Below are positions 8,196 to 16,800 of a stretch of 64,000 nucleotides of DNA, one piece after another. A program made the position numbers and the translations under genes. The notes beneath the pieces were generated by a model. It saw only the letters and a program-made list of their open reading frames with translations. It was not told the origin of the DNA and made no database searches. Origin of the DNA: Nonomuraea sediminis (GTDB lineage: Bacteria > Actinomycetota > Actinomycetes > Streptosporangiales > Streptosporangiaceae); NCBI RefSeq assembly GCF_018531495.1, contig NZ_JAHDTI010000003.1, positions 930,001 to 994,000 on the forward strand, in the 5' to 3' direction. Every line of letters begins with the position of its first letter. The stretch's first letter is position 1.

Positions 8196-8975
8196 TCAGC
8201 CTGTGGCGACCGGGCGGGTCGGGTCGGATACCCAGTTGGACCAGGAGCCGACGTAGAGGGCGGCGGGGAGGCCGGCGACCTCGAGGGCGAGGACCTCGTG
8301 GGCGGCCGTGACGCCGGAGCCGCAGTAGGCGCCGACGCGGTCACCGGCGCCCAGCGCGGTGAAGCGGTCGCGCAGCGTCCGCGAGGACAGGAAGCGGCCG
8401 TCAGGGCCGAGGTTCTCGGTGGTGGGCGCGCTGACCGCGCCGGGGACGTGGCCCGCGACCGGGTCGATCGGCTCCACCTCGCCCCGGTAGCGCTCCCCCG
8501 CCCGGGCGTCGAACAGCGTCCCGGCGGCCGCGAGGGCGGCGGCCTCGTCGGCGGTCAGGATCGGCATGCCGCCGGGCCTGGCGGTGAAGTCGCCCTCGGC
8601 GATCTCCGGCTCGTCCTGGACCAGCGGGCCCTGCAGGCCGCCGTCGAGTACGCGGACGTCCTGGTGGCCGAAGTACCGCAGCGTCCACCAGGCGCGGGCG
8701 GCGAACAGGTTGCCCTGGTCGTCGTAGACGACGACGCGGCGGCCGTTCGACACGCCGAGGCGGCGCATCGCGGCCTGGAAGCTCGCCGCGTCGGGCAGCG
8801 GGTGCCTGCCGTCGGGGCCGGGCGGCGCGGCCAGGTCGGCGTCGAGGTCGCAGAAGACCGCGCCGGGGATGTGACCTTCGAGGTAGAGCCCGTGCGCGGG
8901 CGGCCCGCCGAGCCGGTAGCGGACGTCGAGCAGGGTCGCGTCGCCGAGGTCGTCGAGCGTGATCAGCGGGCTCAT
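8196..8975 (-). CDS. sseA: sulfurtransferase, 3-mercaptopyruvate type
   Basis: 259-residue protein with two rhodanese domains; the N-terminal one is inactive and the C-terminal one carries the catalytic Cys218 in the loop CGSGVTA. That loop is characteristic of 3-mercaptopyruvate sulfurtransferases, whereas thiosulfate sulfurtransferases usually have CRKGVT. It moves sulfane sulfur from mercaptopyruvate to a thiol or cyanide acceptor in the cytosol. Its start overlaps the stop of the phosphodiesterase gene (TGA at 8972-8974 inside the ATGA), so the two are translationally coupled. Confidence 0.88.
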   Translation of the reverse strand: MSPLITLDDLGDATLLDVRYRLGGPPAHGLYLEGHIPGAVFCDLDADLAAPPGPDGRHPLPDAASFQAAMRRLGVSNGRRVVVYDDQGNLFAARAWWTLRYFGHQDVRVLDGGLQGPLVQDEPEIAEGDFTARPGGMPILTADEAAALAAAGTLFDARAGERYRGEVEPIDPVAGHVPGAVSAPTTENLGPDGRFLSSRTLRDRFTALGAGDRVGAYCGSGVTAAHEVLALEVAGLPAALYVGSWSNWVSDPTRPVATG

Positions 8976-10093
8976 CGGGTGGTTACCTCCAGGAAGGGCA
9001 CGTACTGCTCGGCCGCTGTCATCGATCCGTGGAAACCGGTGAACAGGGCCTCGATGCGGTGGCTCGCCGAGGCGGTGATGGCCAGGTCGGTGTACGGCAC
9101 GGCCACGACGTCACCGATCCGCTCCAGCCACGCGTCGCGGACCGTGGGTCCGAACCAGCCCGACTCGACCGCCTCCTGGCGCGACACCACCCAGGCGTCT
9201 GCGGCCAGGGTCTCACGCCAGGCCTCGAGTACGGCGGGTGCGGCGCCCTTTTCCGCGTAGACGTGTCGTGCCCTGGCCTCGCCGCCGAGCAGGGACACGC
9301 CCTCCATGAGCGCGGGGGTGGTGTCGGCGTCGATCTTGCGGGTGGCGTTGACCATGCCGTGGTCGGCGGTCACGTACAGGGCCGAGCCTGGTGGCAGGGC
9401 CTCGGCCAGGCGTTCGGCCATGCGGTCGACGATCTCCAGGTGGCGCAGCCACTCCTCGTCGCCCCAGCCGACCAGGTGGCCCGCGGCGTCGAGGTCACCG
9501 TAGTACACGGTGACGTGGGCGCGGGGTTCCTGGAGCGCGTGCCGTACGGCTGCAATGCGGTCGTCCACGGAGTCGGCGGGCAGGTAGCGGACGCCGCGGA
9601 AGACGGCCTCGGTCAGGCCGGTGCCCTCGAACTGGGCCGGTCCGACATATCCGGCGGCGATGCCGGCCGCGGCGGCGCGCTGGTAGACCGTGTCGGCGGG
9701 CTGCCACACCGCGGGATCCATCATCGCCCCGCCGGGCAGCGTCCAGCGCAGGCAGTTGAACAGGTGGCCCGCACCCGGGACGGCCAGCATCATGCCCAGC
9801 ATCCCGTGCTCGCCCGGCGCCATGCCCGTGCCAAGCGAGCACAGGCTCGTCACGGTCGTCGCGGGGAAGCCCGCGGTCAGCGTCCTGCCGTCCAGGCTCG
9901 CCAGGAACGGCGCCCTGTCGCCGTGAACCCGCAGCAACTCAGCGCCCAGCCCGTCGACCAGGAACACGCACACGCGATCGACGGCCGCCAGGCCGAGGGC
10001 GTTGCTCCCGCCTCCGCCCAGCGCGGCCAGCACAGACCCGGACGCATCGGCCAACGACCCCAACCCGTAACGCGGCACCACCGGCTCGCCCAT
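8972..10093 (-). CDS. nucleotide pyrophosphatase/phosphodiesterase family protein
   Basis: 373-residue member of the alkaline phosphatase superfamily, type I phosphodiesterase branch. Metal ligands and the nucleophile can be seen: Asp47 in CVFLVDGLG, Thr79/80 in GFPATTVTSL, the Asp/His pair in YGDLDAAGH, and VTADHGM near residue 255. The family hydrolyses phosphodiester or pyrophosphate bonds in nucleotides; the substrate is not predictable here. No signal peptide is visible, so it is probably cytosolic. First gene of a two-gene unit with the sulfurtransferase. Confidence 0.85.
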   Translation of the reverse strand: MGEPVVPRYGLGSLADASGSVLAALGGGGSNALGLAAVDRVCVFLVDGLGAELLRVHGDRAPFLASLDGRTLTAGFPATTVTSLCSLGTGMAPGEHGMLGMMLAVPGAGHLFNCLRWTLPGGAMMDPAVWQPADTVYQRAAAAGIAAGYVGPAQFEGTGLTEAVFRGVRYLPADSVDDRIAAVRHALQEPRAHVTVYYGDLDAAGHLVGWGDEEWLRHLEIVDRMAERLAEALPPGSALYVTADHGMVNATRKIDADTTPALMEGVSLLGGEARARHVYAEKGAAPAVLEAWRETLAADAWVVSRQEAVESGWFGPTVRDAWLERIGDVVAVPYTDLAITASASHRIEALFTGFHGSMTAAEQYVPFLEVTTR

Positions 10094-10179
10094 GCGCCGA
10101 TCCTAGCCCTGCTGTCCCGTTCCTTGACGAGCTCCCGCACGCACCTGACCAGCCCTCGCACGGCTTTGAGGAGCTTCTC

Positions 10180-10320
10180 GTACGGCGGGCCGCCGCCACC
10201 GGCCGCCCGCCACACTTCGGCTGAGGGCCCGCGCCCGGCGCTTCCGGCGAGTCGATGCCCCTTGCGCACCGTCACGGCGCATCGTTCTCCGGGCACCACG
10301 GTCCCCCTGGCCCGCCGTAC
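10180..10320 (+). repeat. MITE-like intergenic repeat, copy 2 (complete)
   Basis: 141 bp bounded by perfect 12-bp inverted ends, GTACGGCGGGCC (10180-10191) and GGCCCGCCGTAC (10309-10320). The body carries the conserved core GGCGCTTCCGGCGAGTCGAT. I see no obvious target-site duplication. Best reference copy in the window. Confidence 0.85.
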
Positions 10321-10456
10321 ATCTCCTCCCCAGCGCTGGGCCTGGCGTCGTCGTTGGGAAGCCGTGCAACGAGGCGCCGGTGCGGCGAGGAGGGGTGCGG
10401 CGGGGCTCGGCGCCATGCGGTCGGCGCGTGCGGGGAGTCGGGGTGAGGCACCCTGC

Positions 10457-10591
10457 GGTCGGCGAGCGCGCGAAGCGGGACGCGGTCGGCGAGCGCGCGA
10501 AGCGGGACGCGGTCGGCGAGCGCGCGAAGCGGGACGCGGTCGGCGAGCGCGCGAAGCGGGACGCGGTCGGCGGGCGCGAGAGGCGGGGTGA
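10457..10591 (+). repeat. 27-bp minisatellite
   Basis: Five head-to-tail copies, the first four nearly identical, starting at 10457, 10484, 10511, 10538 and 10565, unit beginning GGTCGGCGAGCGCGCGAAGC. The rest of the gap (10592-10758) is GC-rich with no gene that I can support. A reading frame runs through the array but is an artefact of the 27-bp (multiple of three) period. Confidence 0.9.
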
Positions 10592-10758
10592 GGCGCCGTG
10601 CGGGCGGCGGACGCGGGAGGCGAGGCCGGGCGGAGGACTACGCAGGCAGTGGGGGCGACGCGGATACGGGTCGGCCTGGTGGAGCGGGGGTGGCGGTGGG
10701 AAACGCGCGTGGGGGAGCGCCCGTCGGCGGGGTTGGGGGGAGGCCGCGTGAGGGGAGG

Positions 10759-11349
10759 TCAGGAGGCGGCGCGGGCGGTGGCTTCCGAGAGGGACTTGGC
10801 GAAGGCGAGGACGTGGGAGACCGCCTCGGGCCCGTCGGCGGCCTCGCTGACCCGGAGCGAGAGGTCGTCGGCCGTGATGGCGCCGGTGTAGCCGTGGTCG
10901 GCCTCGCAGTTCTCGTCGCCGCAGGTGGCGGGTTCGAGGTCGACGTGGGAGATGGCACCCCAGCCGATCGTGAGCGTGGCCTCGGTGGGCGCGACGCCGG
11001 GGACGTAGGAGGCCGGGTCCGGCACGACGCGCGTGACCGCGACGGACTGGATGCGGCTGAGCCTGACCGCCTCGGTGGTGGTGGAGGCGTGGGAGGTGGA
11101 CACGCCCTCGACTGCCGGGTGCTCGTCGGTGTGGCAGACCAGCAGCCTGGTGGCCGACAGGACCAGGACCGTGACGTGCCTGCGTACCTCCATCGCCGGG
11201 TCGAAGGTCGCCTCGTGGTGGACCACGAACGCTGTCACGGCCTCCTTGCCCAGCGCGGATTCGACCGCGTCGGTGACGAGGTCGGGGTAGTAGCCGCTGC
11301 GCTCGATCGCTTCGCGCAGGCCCGCAGCGGAGACTCGGGTTTCCCTCAT
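10759..11349 (-). CDS. DUF5998 family protein
   Basis: 196-residue cytosolic protein matching the actinobacterial DUF5998 family. It has a mixed alpha/beta core with HVTVLVLSATRLLVCHTDEH and a CGDENCEADH motif, which could bind a metal. The ATG at 11349 is chosen because GGATGGAG lies just upstream in the transcript; a longer start at 11388 lacks such a site. The family is widely conserved near the phosphodiesterase gene in actinomycetes, and its function is not known to me. Confidence 0.75.
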   Translation of the reverse strand: MRETRVSAAGLREAIERSGYYPDLVTDAVESALGKEAVTAFVVHHEATFDPAMEVRRHVTVLVLSATRLLVCHTDEHPAVEGVSTSHASTTTEAVRLSRIQSVAVTRVVPDPASYVPGVAPTEATLTIGWGAISHVDLEPATCGDENCEADHGYTGAITADDLSLRVSEAADGPEAVSHVLAFAKSLSEATARAAS

Positions 11350-11570
11350 GGCTCCATCCTGCCAGGACCGCGCAGTGCGCTCACCCACCGGACATAACGC
11401 TAGATAACATCTTTAATCCATATAACGCGGAATGGCCAAGCCAACAATTACCCGCCGCCGCCTCTTTCCCCGGTTTGTGATCAGGTGGAGCTGGCTATCG
11501 ATTAGGGCGGAGACCAGGCCTGTTGCACTGAGTGCGGGCATTCTCAACGAATATCCTCGGGGGAATTGAA

Positions 11571-12290
11571 ATGAACTACGAACGCCTCCGTGGCCTCACC
11601 GCCATGACCGCGTTCCTGGCCGGACTGTCCTTCGTGACCTCAAGCGCGCCCGCCCGCGCCGCGGCGCCGTGCGTGATCTCCTCCTCGACCAAGGGGACGT
11701 GCGTGGAGGGCATCGCGGGCACGCTCACGCTCAACCAGACCGACGTGCGCGGGCTGAGGGTCGCCTTCGACCTGTACCTGTGGGACATCAAGCCGGACGA
11801 GGAACTCCACTTCAGCTCCGAACCCAGCTTCTGCCTGGCCAAGGCCGCCACGGGTTGCGACGTCGCGGTCAGCGTGCCCGGCCGCGTGCTCCGCGACACC
11901 GTGACCTCCCCCGGCTACACCTACATCCCCGGCAAGCAGCCGGACCACGCCGTGGACACGACCGCCAAGCGGCACGTGGAGATCGCCGTCTCCGACACCG
12001 GGACGCTGACCGTGTCCGTCCGCTTCACCGACAACGGCCCGCTGGTGCCGATAGTGAAGAACCCCAACGTCACCAGGCTCTCCACCCCGATCAAGGTCAG
12101 CTGGGCCGCCACCGCGAACGGCTCCAAGGTCACCCACACCACCAGCGGCTCCCTGGCGGGCGAGTCCGACGCCTTCATGCAGCTCAAGCCCACCGGCAAC
12201 GGCCCGGTCAAACTCCCGGAGGAGTGCTCGGAGGGCTGCTCCATCTCCATCAACGACGGCTACATGGTCGTCACCGGCCCCAACCCGTAG
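11571..12290 (+). CDS. secreted six-cysteine protein of unknown function
   Basis: 239 residues with a Sec signal peptide (positive start, hydrophobic stretch 9-23, cleavage probably after an Ala near residue 30 in APARAAAP). The mature part is beta-rich and has six cysteines in three close pairs, each separated by 3 to 8 residues (CVISSSTKGTC, CLAKAATGC, CSEGC), so three disulfides are likely outside the cell. The ATG at 11571 follows GGGGGAA. No family recognised. It is a single-gene unit between repeat-filled gaps. Confidence 0.75.
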   Translation: MNYERLRGLTAMTAFLAGLSFVTSSAPARAAAPCVISSSTKGTCVEGIAGTLTLNQTDVRGLRVAFDLYLWDIKPDEELHFSSEPSFCLAKAATGCDVAVSVPGRVLRDTVTSPGYTYIPGKQPDHAVDTTAKRHVEIAVSDTGTLTVSVRFTDNGPLVPIVKNPNVTRLSTPIKVSWAATANGSKVTHTTSGSLAGESDAFMQLKPTGNGPVKLPEECSEGCSISINDGYMVVTGPNP

Positions 12291-12316
12291 CGTTTCCTTC
12301 ACAACCACATCACCTT

Positions 12317-12457
12317 GTACGGCGGGCCGCCGCCACCGGCCGCCCGCCGCACTACGGCCGAGGACCCGCGCCCGGCGCTTCCGGCGAGTCGATGCCACTT
12401 GCCCACCGCCACGCCGCTTCGTTAACCATGCACCCCGGCCCCTCTCCCCCGCCGTAC
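12317..12457 (+). repeat. MITE-like intergenic repeat, copy 3
   Basis: 141 bp, the same length as copy 2. The left end TTGTACGGCGGGCC (from 12315) and right end GCCGTACAA show the extended inverted end. The core with CTTCCGGCGAGTCGATG is conserved. Confidence 0.85.
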
Positions 12458-12775
12458 AACGCGCCGAACAACCACCACACACCACCTCACCGCCCCCGGC
12501 GCGGTGAGCGCAGACCGCCGAACACGAGCGCCGACCTCGACCGCACACCTCCTCACCGACCCGGCGCCTGGACACGTGACCATGGGCAGCCACGGTCCCC
12601 CTGCCCCGCCGTACAAGGCGCCGGACAACCGCCGCACACCTTCTCGCCGACCCCGGCGCGGTGAGGGCAGACCGCCGTACGCGGGCGCCGACCTCGGCCG
12701 TGCACCTTCTCGCCGACCCGGCGCCTGGAAGCGTGACCCACGGTCCCCCTGGCCCGCCGTGCATTCCTGGGCCCT
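12454..12775 (+). repeat. about 150-bp tandem duplication behind MITE copy 3
   Basis: Two diverged direct copies (12454 to about 12610 and 12611 to about 12760) share blocks such as CCGACCCGGCGCCTGGA and CCACGGTCCCCCT and end with GCCGTAC-like or GCCGTGC sequence. Pieces of the same blocks occur at 20.4-20.6, 29.2-29.5 and 35.3 kb. The gap 12291-12804 holds no other feature. Confidence 0.7.
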
Positions 12776-12804
12776 CAGACTCTGATGCACCTGCGGGGTG
12801 GGGA

Positions 12805-15414
12805 TTAGGAGAGGCGGCGGGGGGCCGTGTCTTGGCGGGGGGCCGTGGGGGTGCGGAGGTGGGCTCGGGCGGACAGGACTATGACGGTGGATTCGCCTAC
12901 GAGGACCTGGTCGAGGTCGAGTCGGGATACTTCAGGGAGGTCGCTGGCCAGGCGGCCTACTCGGACGAGGAGGTCCTCCAGGGCGGATACGGCCACGGGT
13001 GGGTAGCCGTACTCGCCGAACAGCAGGGGGGCGGCGCGGACCGATCGGACCAGGCCGGCGGCGTCCTCGGTCGTGAGGGGGGCGAGGCGGTAGCCCTGGT
13101 CGAGCAGGAGGCGCGCGGTGACTTCGCCGAGGCCGAACGACACGACGGGGCCGAAGGCGGGGTCCTCGACCACGCTGACCACCGTGGGCACCGCGGGCTG
13201 GGGCGCCATCCGCTGTACGGCCAGCTCCACGTCGTCGCCGAGCTGGGCGGCGAACTCGGCGTAGGCGTGGCGGACGCTGTCGGGTCCCGCCAGGCCGAGC
13301 CGTACGGTGCCCGCGCGGCGGGAGGCGTCGGGGTCGGCCACCTTGAGCACGACAGGCCAGCCCAGGCGTCCGGCGGCCTCGACCGCCTCCTCGGGCGAGC
13401 GGACGAGGTCGGCGGGCCAGACGTCGAGCCCGTAGCAGGCCAGGAGCTGGGCGGCGTCCCATTCGCCGTCATTCAGGTGGCGCTCGACCAGGGCCTTGGC
13501 GCGCGCGGTGTCGATGTCCTCGAGCGCGGGCGGCGGCACGACCGGTTGCGCCCGCCATTGGGCATATTTCACGACCTGGGCTAGGGCTCTGACCGCCTCC
13601 TCCGGCGCCGCGTAGGAGGGGATCGAACCTCGCGACGGCGTGGCCCCGTCGCCGACCCGCAGATCGGGATGCATCCCCAGATGCCCCTCGAAGGTGGCGA
13701 GCACCGGCTTGCCCGAGTCGTGCGAGACCCGCAGCAGCTCGGCCGCCACGTCGGAGGCCGCGCCGGGGATCGGCGGTGTGTACACCACCACGGCCGCGTC
13801 CACCTCGGCCGAGCCCAGCACGTCGGCGAGGGCCTTGCCGAACTCGGCGGCTCCGGCCGCGGCGCCCAGGTTGACCGGCGGCCGGGGCTCCAGCCCGGCC
13901 GTGACGCAGGCGTCGACGGCGAGCAGCCCGAGCGCGTCGGAGTTGGTGACCAGCCCGACCCGCGGCCCGGCGGGCAACGGCTGGTAGGCCAGCAGCTGGC
14001 CGACGTCGAAGAGCTGGATCAGGTCGTCCACCCGGATCAGCCCGGACTGGGAGAACAGCGAGCTGATCGCCGAGTCGGGCAGCCGCAGCGACTCGGCGGA
14101 GTGGCTGACGGGGGTGCCGCCGCTCTTGACCACCACGATCGGCTTGCTGCGGGAGATCCGGCGGGCCAGGCGGGTGAACTTGCGCGGATTGCCCAGGGAC
14201 TCCAGGTAGAGCAGGATCACCTCGGTCGAGGGATCCTCCTCCCAGTACTGCAGCAGGTCGTTGCCCGACACGTCGGCCCTGTTGCCCGCCGAGACGAACG
14301 TGGAGATGCCCATCCCCCGCTGCGCCACCCGCTGCAGCAGCGCGGTGCCCAGGGCGCCCGACTGGCTGAAGAAGCCGACCCTGCCCCGGCCGGGCACGGT
14401 GGCGGCCAGCGTGGCGTTGAGCCTGACCGAAGGGTCGGTGTTGGCGATGCCCAGGCAGTTGGGCCCCACCACCCGCAGGCCGTAGGCGCGGGCCAGGCGG
14501 GCCAGCTCGTCCTGGCGGGCGCGCCCCTCGGCGCCGGTCTCGCCGAAGCCCGAGGAGACCACGACCAGCCCGTGCACGCCCTTCTCCGCGCACTCCTTGA
14601 CGACGTCGATCACGCCGTCGGCGGGCACGGCCACGACGGCCAGGTCGACGTCGCCATCGATGGCGCTCACGCTCGGGTAGGCGCGCACGCCCGCCACGGC
14701 CCGCACCTCGCGGTGCACCGGGTAGACGGGCCCGGTGAAGTCGGCGGCCAGCAGGTTGCGCAACACGGTCTGGCCGACGCCGCCGGGCTCGCGGGAGGCG
14801 CCGATCACGGCGACCGAGCCGGGCGACAGCAGCCGCCCGATGGATCTGGCCTCGGCCCTGTGCTCGCGGGCGGTGGTCACCTCGGCGGCGGTCTGCGTCG
14901 GGGTCAGGTCGAGCGTCATGCGCACCACGCCGTCGGCGAAGCGGCTCTCGGCGGTGTATCCGGCCTGCCGTAGCACGCCCATCATCTTCATGTTGGCGGG
15001 CAGCACGTCGGCGATGAAGCGCTGGATGCCGTTCTCACGGGCGGTCGCGGCCAGGTGCTCGAGCAGGACGGAGGCGACGCCGCGGCCCTGGTGGGCGTCC
15101 TCGACGAGGAAGGCGACCTCGGCCTCGCCCTCACCGGTCCTGTCGTAGCGGATGACGGCCACCATCTCGGTGCCGATCGTGGCGATCAGCGCGACCCGGT
15201 TGACGTAGTCAACGGTGGTGAACCGGGTGACCTCGCGATCGCTCAGCCGCGGACGCGGGCCGAAGAACCGGAAGTAGATCGATTCGTCTGACAAACGCGA
15301 GTAAAAAGCCAGGAGGCGGTCGGCGTCGGCGGGCCGGATCGGGCGCACGTGAGCGGTGCCGCCGTCGGCCAGGACGACGTCAGCCTCCCAGTGAGCCGGA
15401 TACTGAGCCTCCAC
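12805..15414 (-). CDS. GNAT acetyltransferase fused to ADP-forming acyl-CoA synthetase
   Basis: 869 residues in two parts. The N-terminal GNAT domain (about 10-165) has the acetyl-CoA loop EDAHQGRGVASVLLEH. The rest resembles ADP-forming acetyl-CoA synthetase: a CoA-binding Rossmann domain (PGSVAVIGASREPGGVG), a CoA-ligase domain and a C-terminal ATP-grasp region. This GNAT-first order is the one described for Streptomyces lividans PatA-type protein acetyltransferases, which acetylate lysines of acyl-CoA synthetases and other enzymes. Whether the synthetase part is active cannot be told here. GTG at 15414 gives the usual family start (YPAHWEADVVL); an ATG at 15462 is an alternative. It lies divergent from the PfkB gene. 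Confidence 0.85.
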   Translation of the reverse strand: MEAQYPAHWEADVVLADGGTAHVRPIRPADADRLLAFYSRLSDESIYFRFFGPRPRLSDREVTRFTTVDYVNRVALIATIGTEMVAVIRYDRTGEGEAEVAFLVEDAHQGRGVASVLLEHLAATARENGIQRFIADVLPANMKMMGVLRQAGYTAESRFADGVVRMTLDLTPTQTAAEVTTAREHRAEARSIGRLLSPGSVAVIGASREPGGVGQTVLRNLLAADFTGPVYPVHREVRAVAGVRAYPSVSAIDGDVDLAVVAVPADGVIDVVKECAEKGVHGLVVVSSGFGETGAEGRARQDELARLARAYGLRVVGPNCLGIANTDPSVRLNATLAATVPGRGRVGFFSQSGALGTALLQRVAQRGMGISTFVSAGNRADVSGNDLLQYWEEDPSTEVILLYLESLGNPRKFTRLARRISRSKPIVVVKSGGTPVSHSAESLRLPDSAISSLFSQSGLIRVDDLIQLFDVGQLLAYQPLPAGPRVGLVTNSDALGLLAVDACVTAGLEPRPPVNLGAAAGAAEFGKALADVLGSAEVDAAVVVYTPPIPGAASDVAAELLRVSHDSGKPVLATFEGHLGMHPDLRVGDGATPSRGSIPSYAAPEEAVRALAQVVKYAQWRAQPVVPPPALEDIDTARAKALVERHLNDGEWDAAQLLACYGLDVWPADLVRSPEEAVEAAGRLGWPVVLKVADPDASRRAGTVRLGLAGPDSVRHAYAEFAAQLGDDVELAVQRMAPQPAVPTVVSVVEDPAFGPVVSFGLGEVTARLLLDQGYRLAPLTTEDAAGLVRSVRAAPLLFGEYGYPPVAVSALEDLLVRVGRLASDLPEVSRLDLDQVLVGESTVIVLSARAHLRTPTAPRQDTAPRRLS

Positions 15415-15559
15415 AGTCCCGAGCGTACCTGCAGGCGCTATTGGGCAACGCTTGTGCATCGAAGGGTGCCAGTGTCCGAGGTCCGGCCCACGAGCAGGCT
15501 GGGAGCTGTTACTTTTGCCGTGGCCAGGCTCGTTCTGAAGGCAGCAAGGTGGTGGCATC

Positions 15560-16453
15560 ATGACGCGGGTCGTCGTGGTGGGCGATCTCATGACCGACGC
15601 GGTCGCTCGCGCCCGTTATGCGCTCGCCAGAGCGAGCGACACTCCGGCGATCGTGACGATGCACGGTGGCGGATCCGGGGCGAACATCGCCTCGTGGCTC
15701 GCGGTGGAGGGCGCGGAGGTGGCGTTCATCGGCCGCCGCGGCGCCGACATCACCGGGCGCAACCGCGACATGGAGCTCATGGGTTACGGCGTCGACGCCC
15801 GCCTGGTGATGGATCCCGAGCGTCCCACCGGCACCTGCGTGGTGCTCGTGACGCACAAGGGCGAGCGCACGATGCTGTCCGACCCGGGCGCCAACGCCGC
15901 GCTGTCGCCGGAGGACCTGCCGCGCGACCTGTTCAACGGCGGCGGCCACCTGCACCTGTCCGGCTACACGCTGATCAACGAGGGTTCCCGCGACGCCGGG
16001 TTCGCCGCGCTCGACATGGCGCGCAGGTCGGGGATGTCCATCTCGGTCGACTGCTCCTCCTCGGCGCCGCTCGAGCGCACCGGGGCCGAGCCGTTCCTGG
16101 AGTGGACGAACGGCGCCAAGCTGCTGTTCGCCAACGCCGACCAGGCGAAGGTGCTGACCGGGCGCGAGGAGCCCGAGGCCGCGGCCAAGGTGCTGACGGC
16201 CTGGTTCCCGCAGGTCGTGATCAAGATGAACGCCGACGGCGCGCTCTGGTACACCAACGGCCGTCCCGACCCGGTGCACGTGGCGGCCGAGCCGGTCGAC
16301 CGGATCGTCGACGGCACGGGCGCCGGTGACGCCTTCTGCGCCGGGTTCCTGCCCCCATGGCTGGAGGGCAAGCCGCCCGCGGAATCGCTGACCGCCGGGT
16401 GCCACCTGGCCGCCAAGGCCATCGCCCACCTGGGCGCCCGCCCCCGCCTCTAG
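15560..16453 (+). CDS. PfkB family carbohydrate kinase
   Basis: 297-residue ribokinase-like kinase. The N-terminal substrate motif GGSGANIASWLA and the C-terminal signature DGTGAGDAFCAGF are both present, with Asp257 of GAGD the catalytic base. It transfers phosphate from ATP to a sugar or nucleoside in the cytosol; the substrate (ribose, pseudouridine, fructose phosphate or other) is not readable from the sequence. Divergently arranged with the acetyltransferase gene, a pairing I believe is shared with Streptomyces. Single-gene unit. Confidence 0.85.
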   Translation: MTRVVVVGDLMTDAVARARYALARASDTPAIVTMHGGGSGANIASWLAVEGAEVAFIGRRGADITGRNRDMELMGYGVDARLVMDPERPTGTCVVLVTHKGERTMLSDPGANAALSPEDLPRDLFNGGGHLHLSGYTLINEGSRDAGFAALDMARRSGMSISVDCSSSAPLERTGAEPFLEWTNGAKLLFANADQAKVLTGREEPEAAAKVLTAWFPQVVIKMNADGALWYTNGRPDPVHVAAEPVDRIVDGTGAGDAFCAGFLPPWLEGKPPAESLTAGCHLAAKAIAHLGARPRL

Positions 16454-16488
16454 CTTCCGGCAAAGAGCTTTCTCACACCGAACGGCCC

Positions 16489-16620
16489 GTACGGCAAGGC
16501 CGCGCCACCGCCGCCCGCCGTCGTGCGCCGGCGCCGCGTGTCCGGCGTTTCCCTCATGGGGTGAGTGTTGCTCGCCGCAACGGCGCTCGGGATCCGGGGG
16601 CCACGAGCTGCCTTGGCGTG
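16489..16620 (+). repeat. degenerate MITE-like repeat
   Basis: Begins GTACGGCAAGGCC and keeps the order of blocks seen in the other copies (CCACCGCCGCCCGCCG, then CGCCGCAACGGCGC) but the core and right end are decayed. Occupies the gap between the PfkB gene and TnpB element 1. Confidence 0.45.
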
Positions 16621-16693
16621 GTGATTTCCACGCCTTATCGTGGGATCTCCGTGGTCCGCGTGGCGTGGGCGGGCGTGGAGGTGAGGGAGGCAG

Positions 16694-16800
16694 GTGACTC
16701 CTCCGCCTCCTGGAGGAGGCGGCTTCTCGCTAAGCCGCTTCCGCAGCCTGGCGAAGGGCAAGCCCTGCCCTCAAGATGTTGATCGCCGCGTTCACGTCGG
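16694..16800 (-). ncRNA. putative omega-RNA of TnpB element 1
   Basis: In TnpB systems the guide RNA overlaps the 3' end of tnpB and runs out of the element's right end. Here the tnpB 3' end is followed by a hairpin CCGCCTCC/GGAGGCGG and then GAGTCAC in transcript sense. The predicted guide is the flanking sequence CTGCCTCCCTCACCTCCACG (complement of 16674-16693). The 5' limit is not resolved. Confidence 0.45.

Noticed and set aside
9029-10591. 520-codon plus-strand frame over the phosphodiesterase and the minisatellite
   Set aside because: It crosses a MITE copy and a 27-bp repeat, and translates to repetitive Arg/Gly-rich sequence.
10457-10591. repeat protein encoded by the 27-bp array
   Set aside because: The period is a multiple of three, so every frame stays open; there is no start site and no similar protein known to me.
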